NCBI GenBank assembly: GCA_001179505.1
Contig: CDMY01000488.1
Coordinates: 86,147 to 142,009, forward strand
DNA: 55,863 nucleotides
Source of the DNA: Vitrella brassicaformis
Taxonomy: Eukaryota; Sar; Vitrellaceae
Direction: 5' to 3'
Of this stretch, positions 45,743 through 55,863 are shown piece by piece. The position numbers and the translations under genes were made by a program. How positions within the stretch are numbered: the first letter of the stretch is position 1; each line of letters begins with the position of its first letter. The notes under the pieces were generated by a model. It did not search any database. It had not been told where the DNA came from and saw only the letters and a list, made by a program, of their open reading frames with translations.

Positions 45743-46948
45743 ATGCAGTTGGAAGATCTGCATGCCGTCATCACGACACTGCAGCCGCTGGTGTGCGGCC
45801 GGCAGCGCAGGGAGTGGTGCCAGAGAAGCAGGGCATGGACTGGAGCCGGTATCCTAATGTAGATAGATAGGGACTTCCCTGGGCTGGGCTGCGGATGCTG
45901 AACGAGGAGCCGCCTGTTATGCTTGTCTGTCGACCGCTTTCTAGGCGACGGTGAATGCGACGGCATAGTGGCGGCTGTCCATGAGGGGAAGCTGAACCGA
46001 ATCGCGTGAGGAATGGAACGAAAACGTTGGAGGCGGTCTGTCTGTTCAGTGTATGTCTGCTTGTTGTCAGGGGCAGGCTGATGCACATTGGTTGTTGCCC
46101 ATCATTTTCATCAGTGAGTGGGCGAATGACATCGCCGTCGTTCGTTTGTGCAGGCACCCTTCCCGTACTTGCTCACCAGTTCGATCTGTCATCCCTTTCC
46201 TTCGCCCCCCTCCCCCTGCTATCTTTCTTATGCGGTTGGCTCTCCCTCATGGCGCTCTCCAGGACCCTCGTCAGCGCCCTGCTCACTGCCACCATCGGCG
46301 TGGTCAACCACCTCTATCGCGGCCGCACCTTCACGGGCGCCAAATACCCCCGGTAACTGGTGCAAGCGGACAGAGCAAGCCAGCTGCTGATAGGCTCATT
46401 CGTGGCTCGAGGACAGCGGCTGTTTCGCAGCTAACGGGGGCAAGAGCTGTGTGTGAGTCGGTTCGAGCCGGTGACTGTGACGCGGTATCTCGATGGCTGG
46501 CGAGTACCAGGCGCCCCATGAGGACGCGAGGGGTGACCTGCAGGAGTGGGGGAGGGAGGGGGGAGGCGGCCAGCGGCTCGTGCAGCTCATTTGCTACCTG
46601 AACTCGCTGCACGAGCACCAAGGCGGGGAGACCGCTTTCCTTCACTCTGCTTTGGGTGGGCAAGGACAGGACACCATGGATGGATCGCTAGATGGGTGCC
46701 TGTGTGTGTGTGTGTGTGTGTGTGCAGGGAGCGCACTGGTTTTCTTCCCGACGTTTCGTGACGGCAAGATGGACCCCCGGATGCGCCACTGTGGCCAAAA
46801 GGTCTGCGGCGGGGTGGAGAAGTGGATAGTCGGCACGTGGCTGTGCGAGCAGCCCATCACCAGCGACACTCACCGAGGAGATGCCACGCGGCCAAGCCGG
46901 GCCGATTCTTTCGGCTGTGGTGCAATCGTCAAGGGCAGCATAGAATAG
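45743..46948 (+). pseudogene. Prolyl 4-hydroxylase-like 2OG-Fe(II) dioxygenase with a one-base frameshift
   Basis: Exons 45743-45848 (MQLEDLHAVITTLQPLV), 45945-46005, 46263-46352, 46458-46655 and 46728-46948 join with good phases but total 676 nt, one base too many. The surplus lies at about 46498: upstream reads RFEPVTVTRYLDG, downstream GEYQAPHEDARGD. Without one base these would form the P4H signature RY.xGGEY.xH.D. Other core parts are intact: GRTFTGAKYP, LICYLNSLHEHQGGETAF, GSALVFFPTF, and RHCGQKVCGGVEKWIVGTWL with the distal iron His and the Lys that binds 2-oxoglutarate. It ends at TAG 46946-46948, about 224 residues. No signal peptide is seen. Good codon use throughout suggests a recent lesion or a sequencing error. 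Confidence 0.7.
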
Positions 46949-48241
46949 CATAGCACGGCCGGTCTGGTCGCTTTTTTTGGTTTGTTTTGTTTTGTTTTTT
47001 TCCTTCGTCGGCCTGTCATCCTGTCTGCCTGTCATCCTGTCTGCCTGTCTGCCTGCCTGCCTGCCTGCCATCTACCCTTGTACATAGAAAGATAGCCCCT
47101 TCCTGACACCGTCCCCCCCACTCCACCAATTCTCTGGTGCTGCTGCTGCTGCTGCTGAGGATGCTCACAGTTTTGCCTGGCTCTTTCGCTGACTGACTGA
47201 CTGACTGCTGTAGGGAGAGGGAGGAGATTAGAGGAGATGGGATGAGAGGAGGGACACACGGGCCACATCGCAGCATCGCAGAGAGAGAGAGGGGGGGGAG
47301 AGGGAGGGAGAGAGGATTTCCGCCAACCCACGTACCACTTGGTTGCCACTGTCTGTCTGTCTGTCTGTCTAGCTGGACCTGCCTTGGTTCTCCGCTGCCT
47401 ACCAGCCAGCCTGCGTGCCTGTTTGCAAACATACGCGAGAGAGAGAGGGCCTAAGGGTTCAGTGCTGAGTACTGGATGGATGGATGGATGGGTGTGATTG
47501 TTCGACTGAGTTGAGGGATCCGTTTGGTTCATCAGTCAGTATTTGTGGACGCATGCAGTGCACGCCCCTGTGAGGTGCTGTGCTCTCGGCGCGCCAACGA
47601 CACGCATCAGTCTTTCGGGCAAGTTTCGGAAGCAAGGGCCTGTATGCAATGCATGTCTGTGTGTCTGCCTAAATCCTATGGTCCTCCTCTCTTTCGCTCT
47701 CTTTCGATCGGCAATGAGCGTCTCGCCCCAACGGTTGACCGACACGCACCACAAGAGAGGTCCATTCATTCACAAATCCACATCATCCGCCGACCCATCC
47801 ACCATCCCATCCCATCATCGTGTCTACATGGCACGTTCCGATTCTACATACGGACCTGTTATCAACATCAAGTCCATGGACATGCAGCAGCAGAGTTGAC
47901 TCATTCACCAAACAAACACGTCCACACACCATCCGCACGCACGCGCACACACTCACACCCACAGATTACGGGAAAGGCCGCCCCCTGAGTGCTTTTTTTG
48001 CGCTCAGGGGAGCACACATACACCGTTACACCGTTCACACACACGGACACACGCAGACTGGGCCCTCCGCTCTTTTCCGCCCCCCTCCAGTCCGTCTGGT
48101 CTGCTCGATCGATAAACGATGCCGAATCTGGCCTGCTCGAGGCATCCCCATTGGTGTTGGTGGGGGCAGTGGAGGGCGGGGAGGGTGTGAATGCGTGTGG
48201 ACGGGGTCGACATGGCCGGCGTCGACGGGGTGGGCGGGGGC
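46949..48241. other. Convergent intergenic region with many short repeats
   Basis: Contains TTTTG repeats near 46973-46998, CTGT/CTGC tetranucleotides at 47026-47067, a GACT run near 47190, GA/GGGA tracts near 47281-47311, and GATG near 47474-47491. No supported exon. The kinase gene's 3' end could extend to 48004 if its last exon is read in another frame. Confidence 0.55.
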
Positions 48242-51200
48242 TTATCCAGGGGGTGGGCTTTGATGCGCTCCGTCAGGGCCTTGACGATCGACGCTGCACG
48301 ACTCGCAACTTGACAGACAGACAGACAGACAGACCACGACATCACACGACACATGGCTGCGGGCGCGAGAATGTCCTGTTGCCATGCGTACGTACCTGTG
48401 GGTTTGGCGATTTGCTGAGGTGTTGGCCGAGCGTGGGTCCCAGCTTGGACGTCTGCAGAGGGCGGATGACCAGGTCAGCGTCAAAGTGGCCGCATAGAGA
48501 CTCCACCTCGCCCAACACCGACAGACACTCGTCGTACGACTGACACAACCAACACCGAGCGTATGGACGGATGTGTGGGTTCGTGTGTCTGGCTGATGTA
48601 GGTCCCTACCTCAGCGCCATGCAGTTGGGTGAGTCGCTCCCTGTATGTCCTCATCCGCTCCAAGGCGGCTGCCTCGCCCCATGAGGCGGGGGGAGGTGCC
48701 ACCGTCACGGCCACAGACGGGCTGCCCTCGTCCTTGCCGCCGATGTCTGTCGGTGTGGGCTCCTCCTTAACGGCAGCCGCATGATGAGACACCAACAGTC
48801 CGGTCCTCGACAGATGCCCCAGCTGTCCCCACTCGAACTCGCAGTCCTGATCGCCCAGGTGCTCATTGAAGCCCTTGATCACCCCCACCACACCGTGCTG
48901 GGCCGCCTCATCCAGCCGGGCCTTGTGCACCACCTCACGCAGACCCACACGACCAGCAGTGTGCACCGCATGAGAAGGACGGCTGTCGACACCTTCGAGA
49001 GCGAAGCACTGCAGCGGCGGCACGGTCACCTTGACGCGCCTGTCGCCCTGCTGCTCGTATCTCGTCCCGCCCACCACCTCCCTGTTGCTGCTCGTCTGTG
49101 TGGCCGCCGACTTGACGAAGTGGCCGACGGCCGCACACACGCGGCGCCTCAGCAGCGACTCGCCGATGAGGTACTCGTTGATGGCGGCCACAGCAGTGAG
49201 GGGCTCGTGCAGGAAGGCGCCGATCTTCCATGCGATGGCCTCTGCCTCGTGTGGGCCGAATGACATCTTGGATGGGGAGGGGTGGGGGTGGGCGCCGTCG
49301 TGGTGGGGGGTCAGGGGCAGCAGATGGGCGAGAAGCATCGAGTGGTTACGCTGGGGGGCGAGGGCGGCGTTGATGGCCGACATGACGGCGGCGCGCAGCT
49401 CATTCAGCAGTGTGGCGTACTCGGCCAGCACCAGCTGGCGGCGGCGGCGGCTCACCTCGACGGCGGTGAGCATGCGGGCGATGGATGGGGCAGCCCCGCC
49501 CCGCAGCAGCACACCGATGGTGGTCTTGAACTCTGCGATCCATCTTTGGCGCCGCTCCTCCTGCCCGTCCTCGTGTTGCTCCTGCTCTTGGTACTCGTCC
49601 AGCTTGTCGGCAGCGATGGCGACTGGTGGCTTGTTGGGCTGGCTGCCTCTGTTGACGTCGTCGGCTGTGAGCTGGCGGCACAGCCAATGAGCCACACAGG
49701 GGGAGCCAAACAATGCCGCCCGCTCCAATGGCGTCATGCCCAGGGTGTCCATCAATTTGGTGTCCGTTGCCCTTATGTCGACTCGGTGGCTGGTAATGAG
49801 GGAGAGGTACTGGTCGATGAACAGCTGGGAGAAGAGGCCAGTAGAGCTCCTGGCTGCCGAATTGACCAGATTCTCTCCATAAGCGGTCCGTTCGGTTGCG
49901 AGGGTGCTGTCGTGTTGGGCAAGTCGGCGATAGATGTCCATGAGAGTGTCCTCGTACTCACGAGTGGCGGAAGGGGCAGCATCGGGGAAGAAGGGAAGAT
50001 CCATCACCCAAATTCCCCGCAAGTCGGCCTGACCCGCCAAGAGGGCCTCCACTGCCGTCAGATTGCCCGCACGAATCGCCACCTTGATGGGCCGCTCCAC
50101 CATACATCCCCCTAAGCCCCCATTGACGTCCGCCCCGCCGTCGATGAGTGCATTGATGACCTCACGCTGCAGCTGACGGGAGGGCCACTGCGACGTGACG
50201 ACGGGCACGTCGATGAGAAAATTTGCGCCGGTCGCGACGAGAGATGGTGTGCCTGTTGGGCTGTCGATGGCGAAAGACAGGCAACTGTATTGCCAGATCG
50301 GGGATCCTGTTGTGGTGCCGCGGGGACGAAGGCAGCCGATGGCTCTCAGATCAGCTCCTTGACGGATCAGCCATGTGACCTGCGCCCCACTCTTGATGGT
50401 TCGGCGGATGCAGCCCTCCAGCAGCTGCCGACTCAGAGGAGTGACGCCCGCATCAGGGACGATGTGGACGTCATCCAGCCCCTTACAGCCGGGCGGCACA
50501 GCAGCAGGAGGTGCTTGCGGCCCTCCCCGCCTGCCTGAGCCATCCCTCTTAGTCGACCGCGGGATGACATCATCGTCACTGTCCTGCTGCTGTTGCGTCA
50601 CAGGCTTGGCTGTCCCACCACTGCCATTGCCGCTGCTGGTGCGTGTCGCAGCGGCCGCTCTGTCCTTGTCGCCTTTGACGCGCTTCCTGACGCCAATCGT
50701 GTGGTCAGCCTTGGACTTGGCCCGCCGCGGCGCGTGGGGCGATGACGGGGGCTGGGGGTTCTCCTGCTTGATGGGCTGGCCGCTCGGCGCACTCTGGGGC
50801 GACTTGTCCTCGCTGTTGACCTTGCCAGCTGACCTGGGCGGGGCTGAGGTGTGTCCACCGGCCTGGGTGTCCATGGGGGCGGGCTGGGTGGCGGGTGGCG
50901 TCACGGATGGCGCGGTGGCCACGGACGGTCCAAACACCTCCCCCCACCCGCCACCAGGCCGGGAAAGCGACCCATCTGCCTGCTCCGCGACCTCAGACAC
51001 CATCTGCATGGCCTCGTCGGGGTGGATGGGAGGGACGATGTTGTCCCTCTCCTCATGGTGGTGCGGCGCAGACATGTGCACAGGTAGTGGCAGCAGTGGC
51101 TGGGACGGGTCAGAGGGAATGCGGGTCAGCTGGTGGGGGGCATTGGTGCCGAGACAGCTCCGGTTGGGAAGCTTGATGTCGCTGGGCTGGCAGGGCAGCG

Positions 51201-52577
51201 GGGTACTGTGGGTGAAGAAGGGGTGCTCCAGAGCTGCACTCGCCGTGACCCGACACTCTGAAGGAAGGAACCGACGAGTCGGAAATAAGGGAAGGCAGTG
51301 CTTTCTTTGTCCATGTGTCGGTGTGTGTGTGTGTCTGTGTGTGTCTGTGTGTGTGTCTGTGTCTTGCCTGGGTCGAGTGTGAGCATCTTGTCCAGCAGAT
51401 CGACGGCAGTCTTATCCCATCTGCATGATCAGACACAAACCATACACACACACGCACACATACACATTTGCGTCTGATGTGATGTGCCTGGATGGATGGG
51501 TTTGTGGTGCTGGAGTCCCTCTCCCCCACTCTCTGCTCTGCGTCCTTACTCTCTTCTGAATCGGTAGCGTATGTTGCGTGGTAAGATACTCTCCGGCCTG
51601 TGTTTCTCCCACTCGGGCAGCCGCACCGCCTCGCTCCATGTCATGCTGTTAGGACTCCCGCACAACTGCAGAATGAATGTATTGGCATCCCATTAATGCA
51701 CACATGAAACATACACCCACCACACCAGCCCACCGACGCACGGCAGTGCGGTCGATCGGTCAGCCTCACCCAGAATATCATATCGACCAAGTCCTCCTCG
51801 CTCTCGCCGTTGAAGAGAGGCTTCCCCGTCATCAGCTCAGCCAAGATGCACCTTGAAACAAACAAGGGCAAGAATACTCACAAGTCGGTGCGCGCATTCT
51901 GCCCATCTCAGATGTCCATGTGTGTGTGTATGCCGGGTGTGTGCTTGAACATCCACCCACCCGGCGGCCCAGATGTCGACAGCGGTGCCGTAATTGACCG
52001 AACCAAGCAGCAGCTCCGGCGGTCTGTACCACAGTGTCATGACCCGGTTGGTGTCGTGCGCCTGCTGGGACGACTTGACATGCGGCCTGATGAGGCCAAA
52101 GATGACCACAAAGAATGAATGCATGGACCAGACCAGGCCCTTGGCTCACCTGGCAAGGCCGAAATCGCCCAATTTGAGCTCGCCTTCCTTGGTCAGCAGC
52201 AGGTTGGAACCTGCACAAAGAACACACCAGAGCACAGCACGGCCGCTTCTGCACTGCACGTGTGTTGAGGGGGCAGGGGAGGCGCGAGTGAGTACTTCTG
52301 ATATCTCCGTGTACGATGAGGTGCTGGTGGCAGTGCTGCAGCCCCTCCAGCAGCTGACGCATCAGGCACTTGATCTCACGCAAATCAAACTGCACATACA
52401 ACCACACAACCACACAAATAACCAACCACAGTCATATCCATCCATCCATCCACCATCTTCGCATCTCATCTGCACGCGCCACCCACCTACCTTTCCGTGC
52501 CGCCACTCTGAAAGGCCAAGAAGGTCATGGTACATGGCGGGAGAGTCCTCCTCATCAAGTAGAGTCGTCTGACGCAT
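48242..52577 (-). CDS. CDK-like kinase C-lobe joined to an ankyrin-like/disordered C-terminal region
   Basis: Exons 52577-52491, 52389-52296, 52210-52150, 52086-51961, 51851-51770, 51665-51550, 51420-51368, 51257-48610, 48539-48396 and 48301-48242 close to 1156 residues. Residues 10-270 match the C-lobe of CDK9/12-type kinases: [27 protein letters not shown] (catalytic Asp kept, HRD Arg replaced by Gly), [43 protein letters not shown], and [11 protein letters not shown]. No glycine loop, VAxK lysine or alpha-C Glu was found upstream, and no ATG occurs between 52577 and 53036 in a usable frame. The 2.6-kb exon then encodes a Pro/Ser/Lys-rich stretch and ankyrin-like helices ([52 protein letters not shown]). 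Probably catalytically impaired. The C-terminal exon is uncertain. Confidence 0.7.
48264..48316 (-). repeat. 3' copy of a ~40-bp repeat flanking the kinase gene
   Basis: On the - strand GTTGCGAGTCGTGCAGCGTC followed by GATCGTCAAGGCCCTG. One frame reads [17 protein letters not shown]. It is nearly identical to 52726-52764. It is the last, uncertain, exon of the kinase gene. Confidence 0.7.
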
Positions 52578-52725
52578 ATAGAGGTCGGGTTGCTGCGCAC
52601 ACACGCACAACTCACCCACACACATCCACAGCCAATTCAATTCCTTTATGTGGGGTGCGTGTGTACGAGTGTTCATGTGTGCGCACACGTGTGTGTCCGC
52701 ACCTTCGAGACCTTCTGCAGGGCCT

Positions 52726-52764
52726 TGACGATCGACGCTGCCCGATTCGCAACATGACACTGGT
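52726..52764 (-). repeat. 5' copy of the ~40-bp repeat, upstream of the kinase start
   Basis: On the - strand GTTGCGAATCGGGCAGCGTC followed by GATCGTCAAGGCCCTG. The open frame reads [15 protein letters not shown] and is bounded by splice-like sites (52759-52703) in phase with the exon that begins [10 protein letters not shown]. Without an upstream ATG it may be 5' UTR. Confidence 0.7.
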
Positions 52765-53035
52765 CAACAAACGAGGCTGTGCCCTCTGCCCACCTTACCT
52801 GACGGTGCGTGAGGACCAGCACCGAGCCCCACCGATGAACACGGTGCTGCGACGATCTGCGATGGGCTGTCACTGATGCGCTGAGCCGAAGGAAGGCAAT
52901 CACACCGGGCAGCAGACGACAAGAGAAAGAGAAACAAAGAGGAAAGGGCTGCAGAACACCGACGAAACGAGATCTATCTTCGGTTCAGAACGACGGATGT
53001 CAGCGTCACTCTTGACGAGCCACAATGACGCGCCG

Positions 53036-53046
53036 TCGCGAGCTTA
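53036..53046 (+). promoter_or_regulatory. GCGAGCT-core motif upstream of the kinase gene
   Basis: TCGCGAGCTTA lies 459 bp upstream of the first kinase ATG. Its position suggests transcription of the kinase gene begins near 53 kb, with one or two upstream non-coding or unrecognised exons. Confidence 0.4.
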
Positions 53047-53342
53047 CGTGCGAAGTCTCGTAAACACAATATGCAAGCCGCTCCTGTGGTTGCAGCCGTC
53101 CTCCTGTGACTGATCCAATGTTATCACTGACCATTGCTAAATGCGCAGCCCCGCTTTGGTCCTCTCTTTTGATTCGTCTTAGGGCTTGCTTGTCCATCGG
53201 AACGAGCGTCTGAGACGAGGCGGCCGGTCCGTCGCGGTCGACAAGCAAGCCCATCAGGACGACGCACACCAGTGGGGCTTGCTGAACACGCGCAAAAACG
53301 CCCTGACGTGCCCTTCTGTCTGTCCATCAGTGAAATGCACTC

Positions 53343-53534
53343 ATGAATGCGACGAGTCACGACAAGAACAACACAGCCCCCGTCGCTCGCTATGCACCCC
53401 CAATGGTGAGGGACGTACTCACGGCACTCGCCAGGGCGGACACATCGTCAGGCTGGTGTTGGTGTGATTGCGTGACAGACACCCGGAGGGAGAGAGGTCT
53501 GTGTGTCTGTCTGTTTGTCTGTCGTAGTATATAG
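53343..53534 (+). CDS. Doubtful first exon of a + strand gene
   Basis: Open frame MNATSHDKNNTAPVARYAPP followed by MVRDVLTALARADTSS, then a low-quality Cys-rich tail to TAG. It is head-to-head with the kinase gene across the 53036 motif, which fits the pattern seen for every + gene here, and the first 40 codons have fair codon use. No downstream exon was found. Length and lack of homology keep this a weak call. Confidence 0.2.
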   Translation: MNATSHDKNNTAPVARYAPPMVRDVLTALARADTSSGWCWCDCVTDTRRERGLCVCLFVCRSI

Positions 53535-53599
53535 TAGGGGAGGGAGACGCCACGATACATACGATGTTTGTTTGTGTAGGAAGTGAGGTGAGAGAGTGT

Positions 53600-55863
53600 A
53601 TTTCTGTTGTGTGAGTGCTCTACAGCCGACATGTGTCCATCCAATCCAATCTAGACGCGCGCAGAATGGCAGTCAGTCGAGAGAGTGCTTTGTGTGTAAT
53701 GTAGTCTTAGGTGTGTGGATACCAGGGGGAGACAGGGAGGGAGGGAGGGATGGAGGGAGGGAGACACTTGACGCTTGTCGACGATGGATGGATGGATGCC
53801 TCACTTTGGTTGCTGATCTTCGTGTCGTCGTGTCGACAGACCAATCTGGATCGATCAACGGTTAGTTAGTTAATTGGAGCCAGCATGCAATTCGCACGCA
53901 GTCCTTGATTCACGCAGCATCCAATCCATCCGCCCGTACGCATCTATACGTAGTACCTACTGCCAACCGACAACCAACAAGACGTCATCAACACACTCAC
54001 ACACACACACACACACACAGAGGCACAGAGGCACTCGCCATGCCACACGCGCACACGCATACAGCTCTCAGCATTCCAACGTCTTCTTCCTTTCCTTCTC
54101 TGTCTGCCTGTTGTCCTTTCTTCTCTCTTGTCGTGTGTCTGCAGCCACTCATCCATCCATCCACTCATCCAGTCGCCCGTCCAGCCAGTCAGTCAGGCAC
54201 GCCAGCCAGCCATGCAGCCCAACAAATGAAATAAATGAAAGCCACTGCGCAGCGACCGTTCAAGCAAGCGAGGCGGGCGGGCGGGCAGGAAGGGCGAGAA
54301 TCCAATCCAACGTCAACCGCAATCCCTCCCTCAGCCCCTCCGGCAAAAAGATACACCGACGAGGGGTACAATCAGTCAATCAATCAAGCAAGCCATGCAA
54401 AATCGATTCAGACACGTTTGTTGTTGTCAAAAGTGCGAAGCCATCAATCACGGCAGGCAGGCAGGGAGACATCGGCGTCAGAGAGGTGAGGTGGACGGAT
54501 GGAAAGAATCAATGAGTGCGAAACGCTTAGCAAGAATCACAGACAGAGCCACAGCCAGCCAGCCGTCCAGAGAGAGTGTGGGGCGGGTGGATGAGAGACA
54601 GATGGTGGATCAGATGGATGGCACCCGTAGCATGACAGCTAGCTAGCTAGCACAAGACAGCTTGCAAGCCCTCATGCACACACGATCTACCTAGGAAAAG
54701 ATAAGGGCCCCCCTGCCCAAGAGGAGCCGTTTAATTGCCGCATGCGGGCGCACCCACCCCAACCCCCCCACGCACTCTCACACCCACCCACCCACGCATG
54801 CCATGCCATGCAGACAGGATGGTTAATTGATTCCATCACCATCACCACCACCACCACCATCAGATTCAGATTCCATCCATAGCACCAATTCCATCCACGA
54901 ATTGCCAGCCGGTCGCCCGCCTGACCCCGCCGACATGAGGCGGGCCGCTCCTAAAAAAGAACCGGCCAAGTATCGACCAGGCAGCGGTCGCCAAATGGAG
55001 GCAGGCAGGCAGGCAGGCTGGCTGGCGAACAGTCAGTGTGTCAGTGTCAGTGTGTCATCGGTCACTGTTGTCACTGTTGTCGTGTGCAGGTGTGCAGGTG
55101 TGCAGGTGGGTCGGTACCAATGTGTGTATGTATGTAATTGTACAAAAGAGTGAGGCGGACTGGACTGAGGAGGCAAAAAAACTGTGCGTGGTATTGTGTT
55201 ATGTTGTGTTGTGACTTAGATAGCGAAACAGACAGACAGACAGACAGGCCCTGTCCACTCTCGAGCGCCTCCCTCCCTCCCTGTGTCGTGTTTCCACAAA
55301 CAAACGTATGGTATGTGAGACTTACTGATGTGTGTACATGTAGATACAGACAGACAGAGATAGGGTGTACATCAGGGCGGACCCGCCCGCCCGCCCGCCC
55401 ATCAAGCCAGACAGCATTCATTCAGCCAGACAGACAGAGACTGAAGTCACTCACTCGCCAACGCATTCATTCACTCGGCCACTCACTCACTCCCGGGACA
55501 AATAGATAAGACAGGTATATGGTATGGTCGTCATCAGGGAAGAAGAAACAAAGGCAGGCAGGCAGGGAGGCACGCACCCACGCCACAGCACGGCACAGCA
55601 CGGCAAAAGCTCTCTCCATCCCTACACACAGCCGCACCCACACACGCCACCAACACCCACCTACATGCACATGCACACGGACGGACGCACGCCGCAACAC
55701 GCGAAAAAGGAAGCCCGTCCGTGCACTGAGTGAGTGAGCGCATCTAGCTGGGGATACAGGGGTTGGCTATACTCGTGAACATACATCAGTCCAAAAGTAC
55801 CTGGCGGCAAAACACTTCTGCAGCCGTGCCCTGCAGTCGCCCGCCCCTCTCACTCCCTCCCTC
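53600..55863. other. Gene-free right end, short tandem repeats
   Basis: No exon with convincing codon use on either strand. It contains GGGA repeats at about 53734-53762, CA runs near 53997-54020, CAGG repeats near 55003-55022, GACA repeats at 55228-55246 and CCCG repeats at 55384-55400. It resembles the other long gene-free stretches. Confidence 0.55.

Noticed and set aside
46330-46500. Frame reading LIRGSRTAAVSQLTG in the prolyl-hydroxylase gene, with Arg-Thr like the family's SRTS motif
   Set aside because: GRTFTGAKYP in the previous exon fits the motif better, and the intron 46353-46457 joins phases cleanly while this frame does not lead to the iron-binding signature.
47016-47532. Open frames over tetranucleotide repeats
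   Set aside because: Repeat-derived periodic peptides (RQAGRQTG), no homology and no gene context.
53700-55740. Several open frames of 60-210 codons near the right end
   Set aside because: Low-complexity Thr/His/Gln/Ser translations of microsatellites; none has consistent codon use or neighbouring exons.

Overview
The window is nuclear DNA of a gene-dense, GC-rich, intron-rich eukaryote. Genes carry many short introns (about 50-150 nt) with GT-AG and some GC-AG ends. The content points to an alveolate alga, most likely a chromerid close to Vitrella. The clues are an AP2-domain gene of the apicomplexan/chromerid (ApiAP2) style, a plant-order MoeA-MogA fusion, a TYW3-kelch fusion, a dioxygenase with a signal peptide followed by a plastid-like Phe motif, and (TG)n/(AC)n-rich introns. 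The species is inferred. No prokaryotic operons, ribosome-binding sites, CRISPR arrays, rRNA or tRNA genes were seen. A 300-base N gap lies at 28529-28828.

I support 20 protein genes. Left to right: coiled-coil/Pro-Ser-rich protein (-, runs off the left edge); small SH3-like gene with reading problems (+); 2OG-Fe(II) dioxygenase (-); Cnx1-type molybdenum cofactor protein (+, 21 exons); CAP/SCP protein (-); VAP/MSP protein (-); F-box-like protein (+); PUB-domain protein (-); IPT/TIG protein (-); TYW3-kelch tRNA-modification protein (+); BTB-TLDc protein A (-); AP2-domain protein (+, interrupted by the gap); F-box-like 680-aa protein (-); BTB-TLDc protein B (+); 122-aa unknown (-); class I glutamine-amidotransferase-like protein (+); BTB-TLDc protein C (-); RS/Gln/Glu-rich protein (-); prolyl-4-hydroxylase-like gene with a one-base frameshift (+); CDK-like kinase without a recognisable N-lobe joined to a long ankyrin-like tail (-). 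From about 53.1 kb to the right end I see no convincing gene.

Exon models were built by hand. For most genes every intron phase closes and total length is a multiple of three; exceptions are stated in the entries. Each of the eight supported + strand genes sits head-to-head with a - strand gene, with 107-502 bp between start codons. Those intervals, and the 5' sides of two further - strand genes, contain a recurring motif with core GCGAGCT, best form TGCGAGCTT. The long gene-free stretches are mostly 3'-to-3' and full of short tandem repeats.

The genes do not form a pathway. The most unusual items are three diverged BTB-TLDc paralogues within 17 kb, the truncated kinase-ankyrin gene, the shared promoter motif, introns whose two ends carry complementary (AC)n and (GT)n tracts, and a copy of an F-box-like gene's 5' end beside another gene pair.
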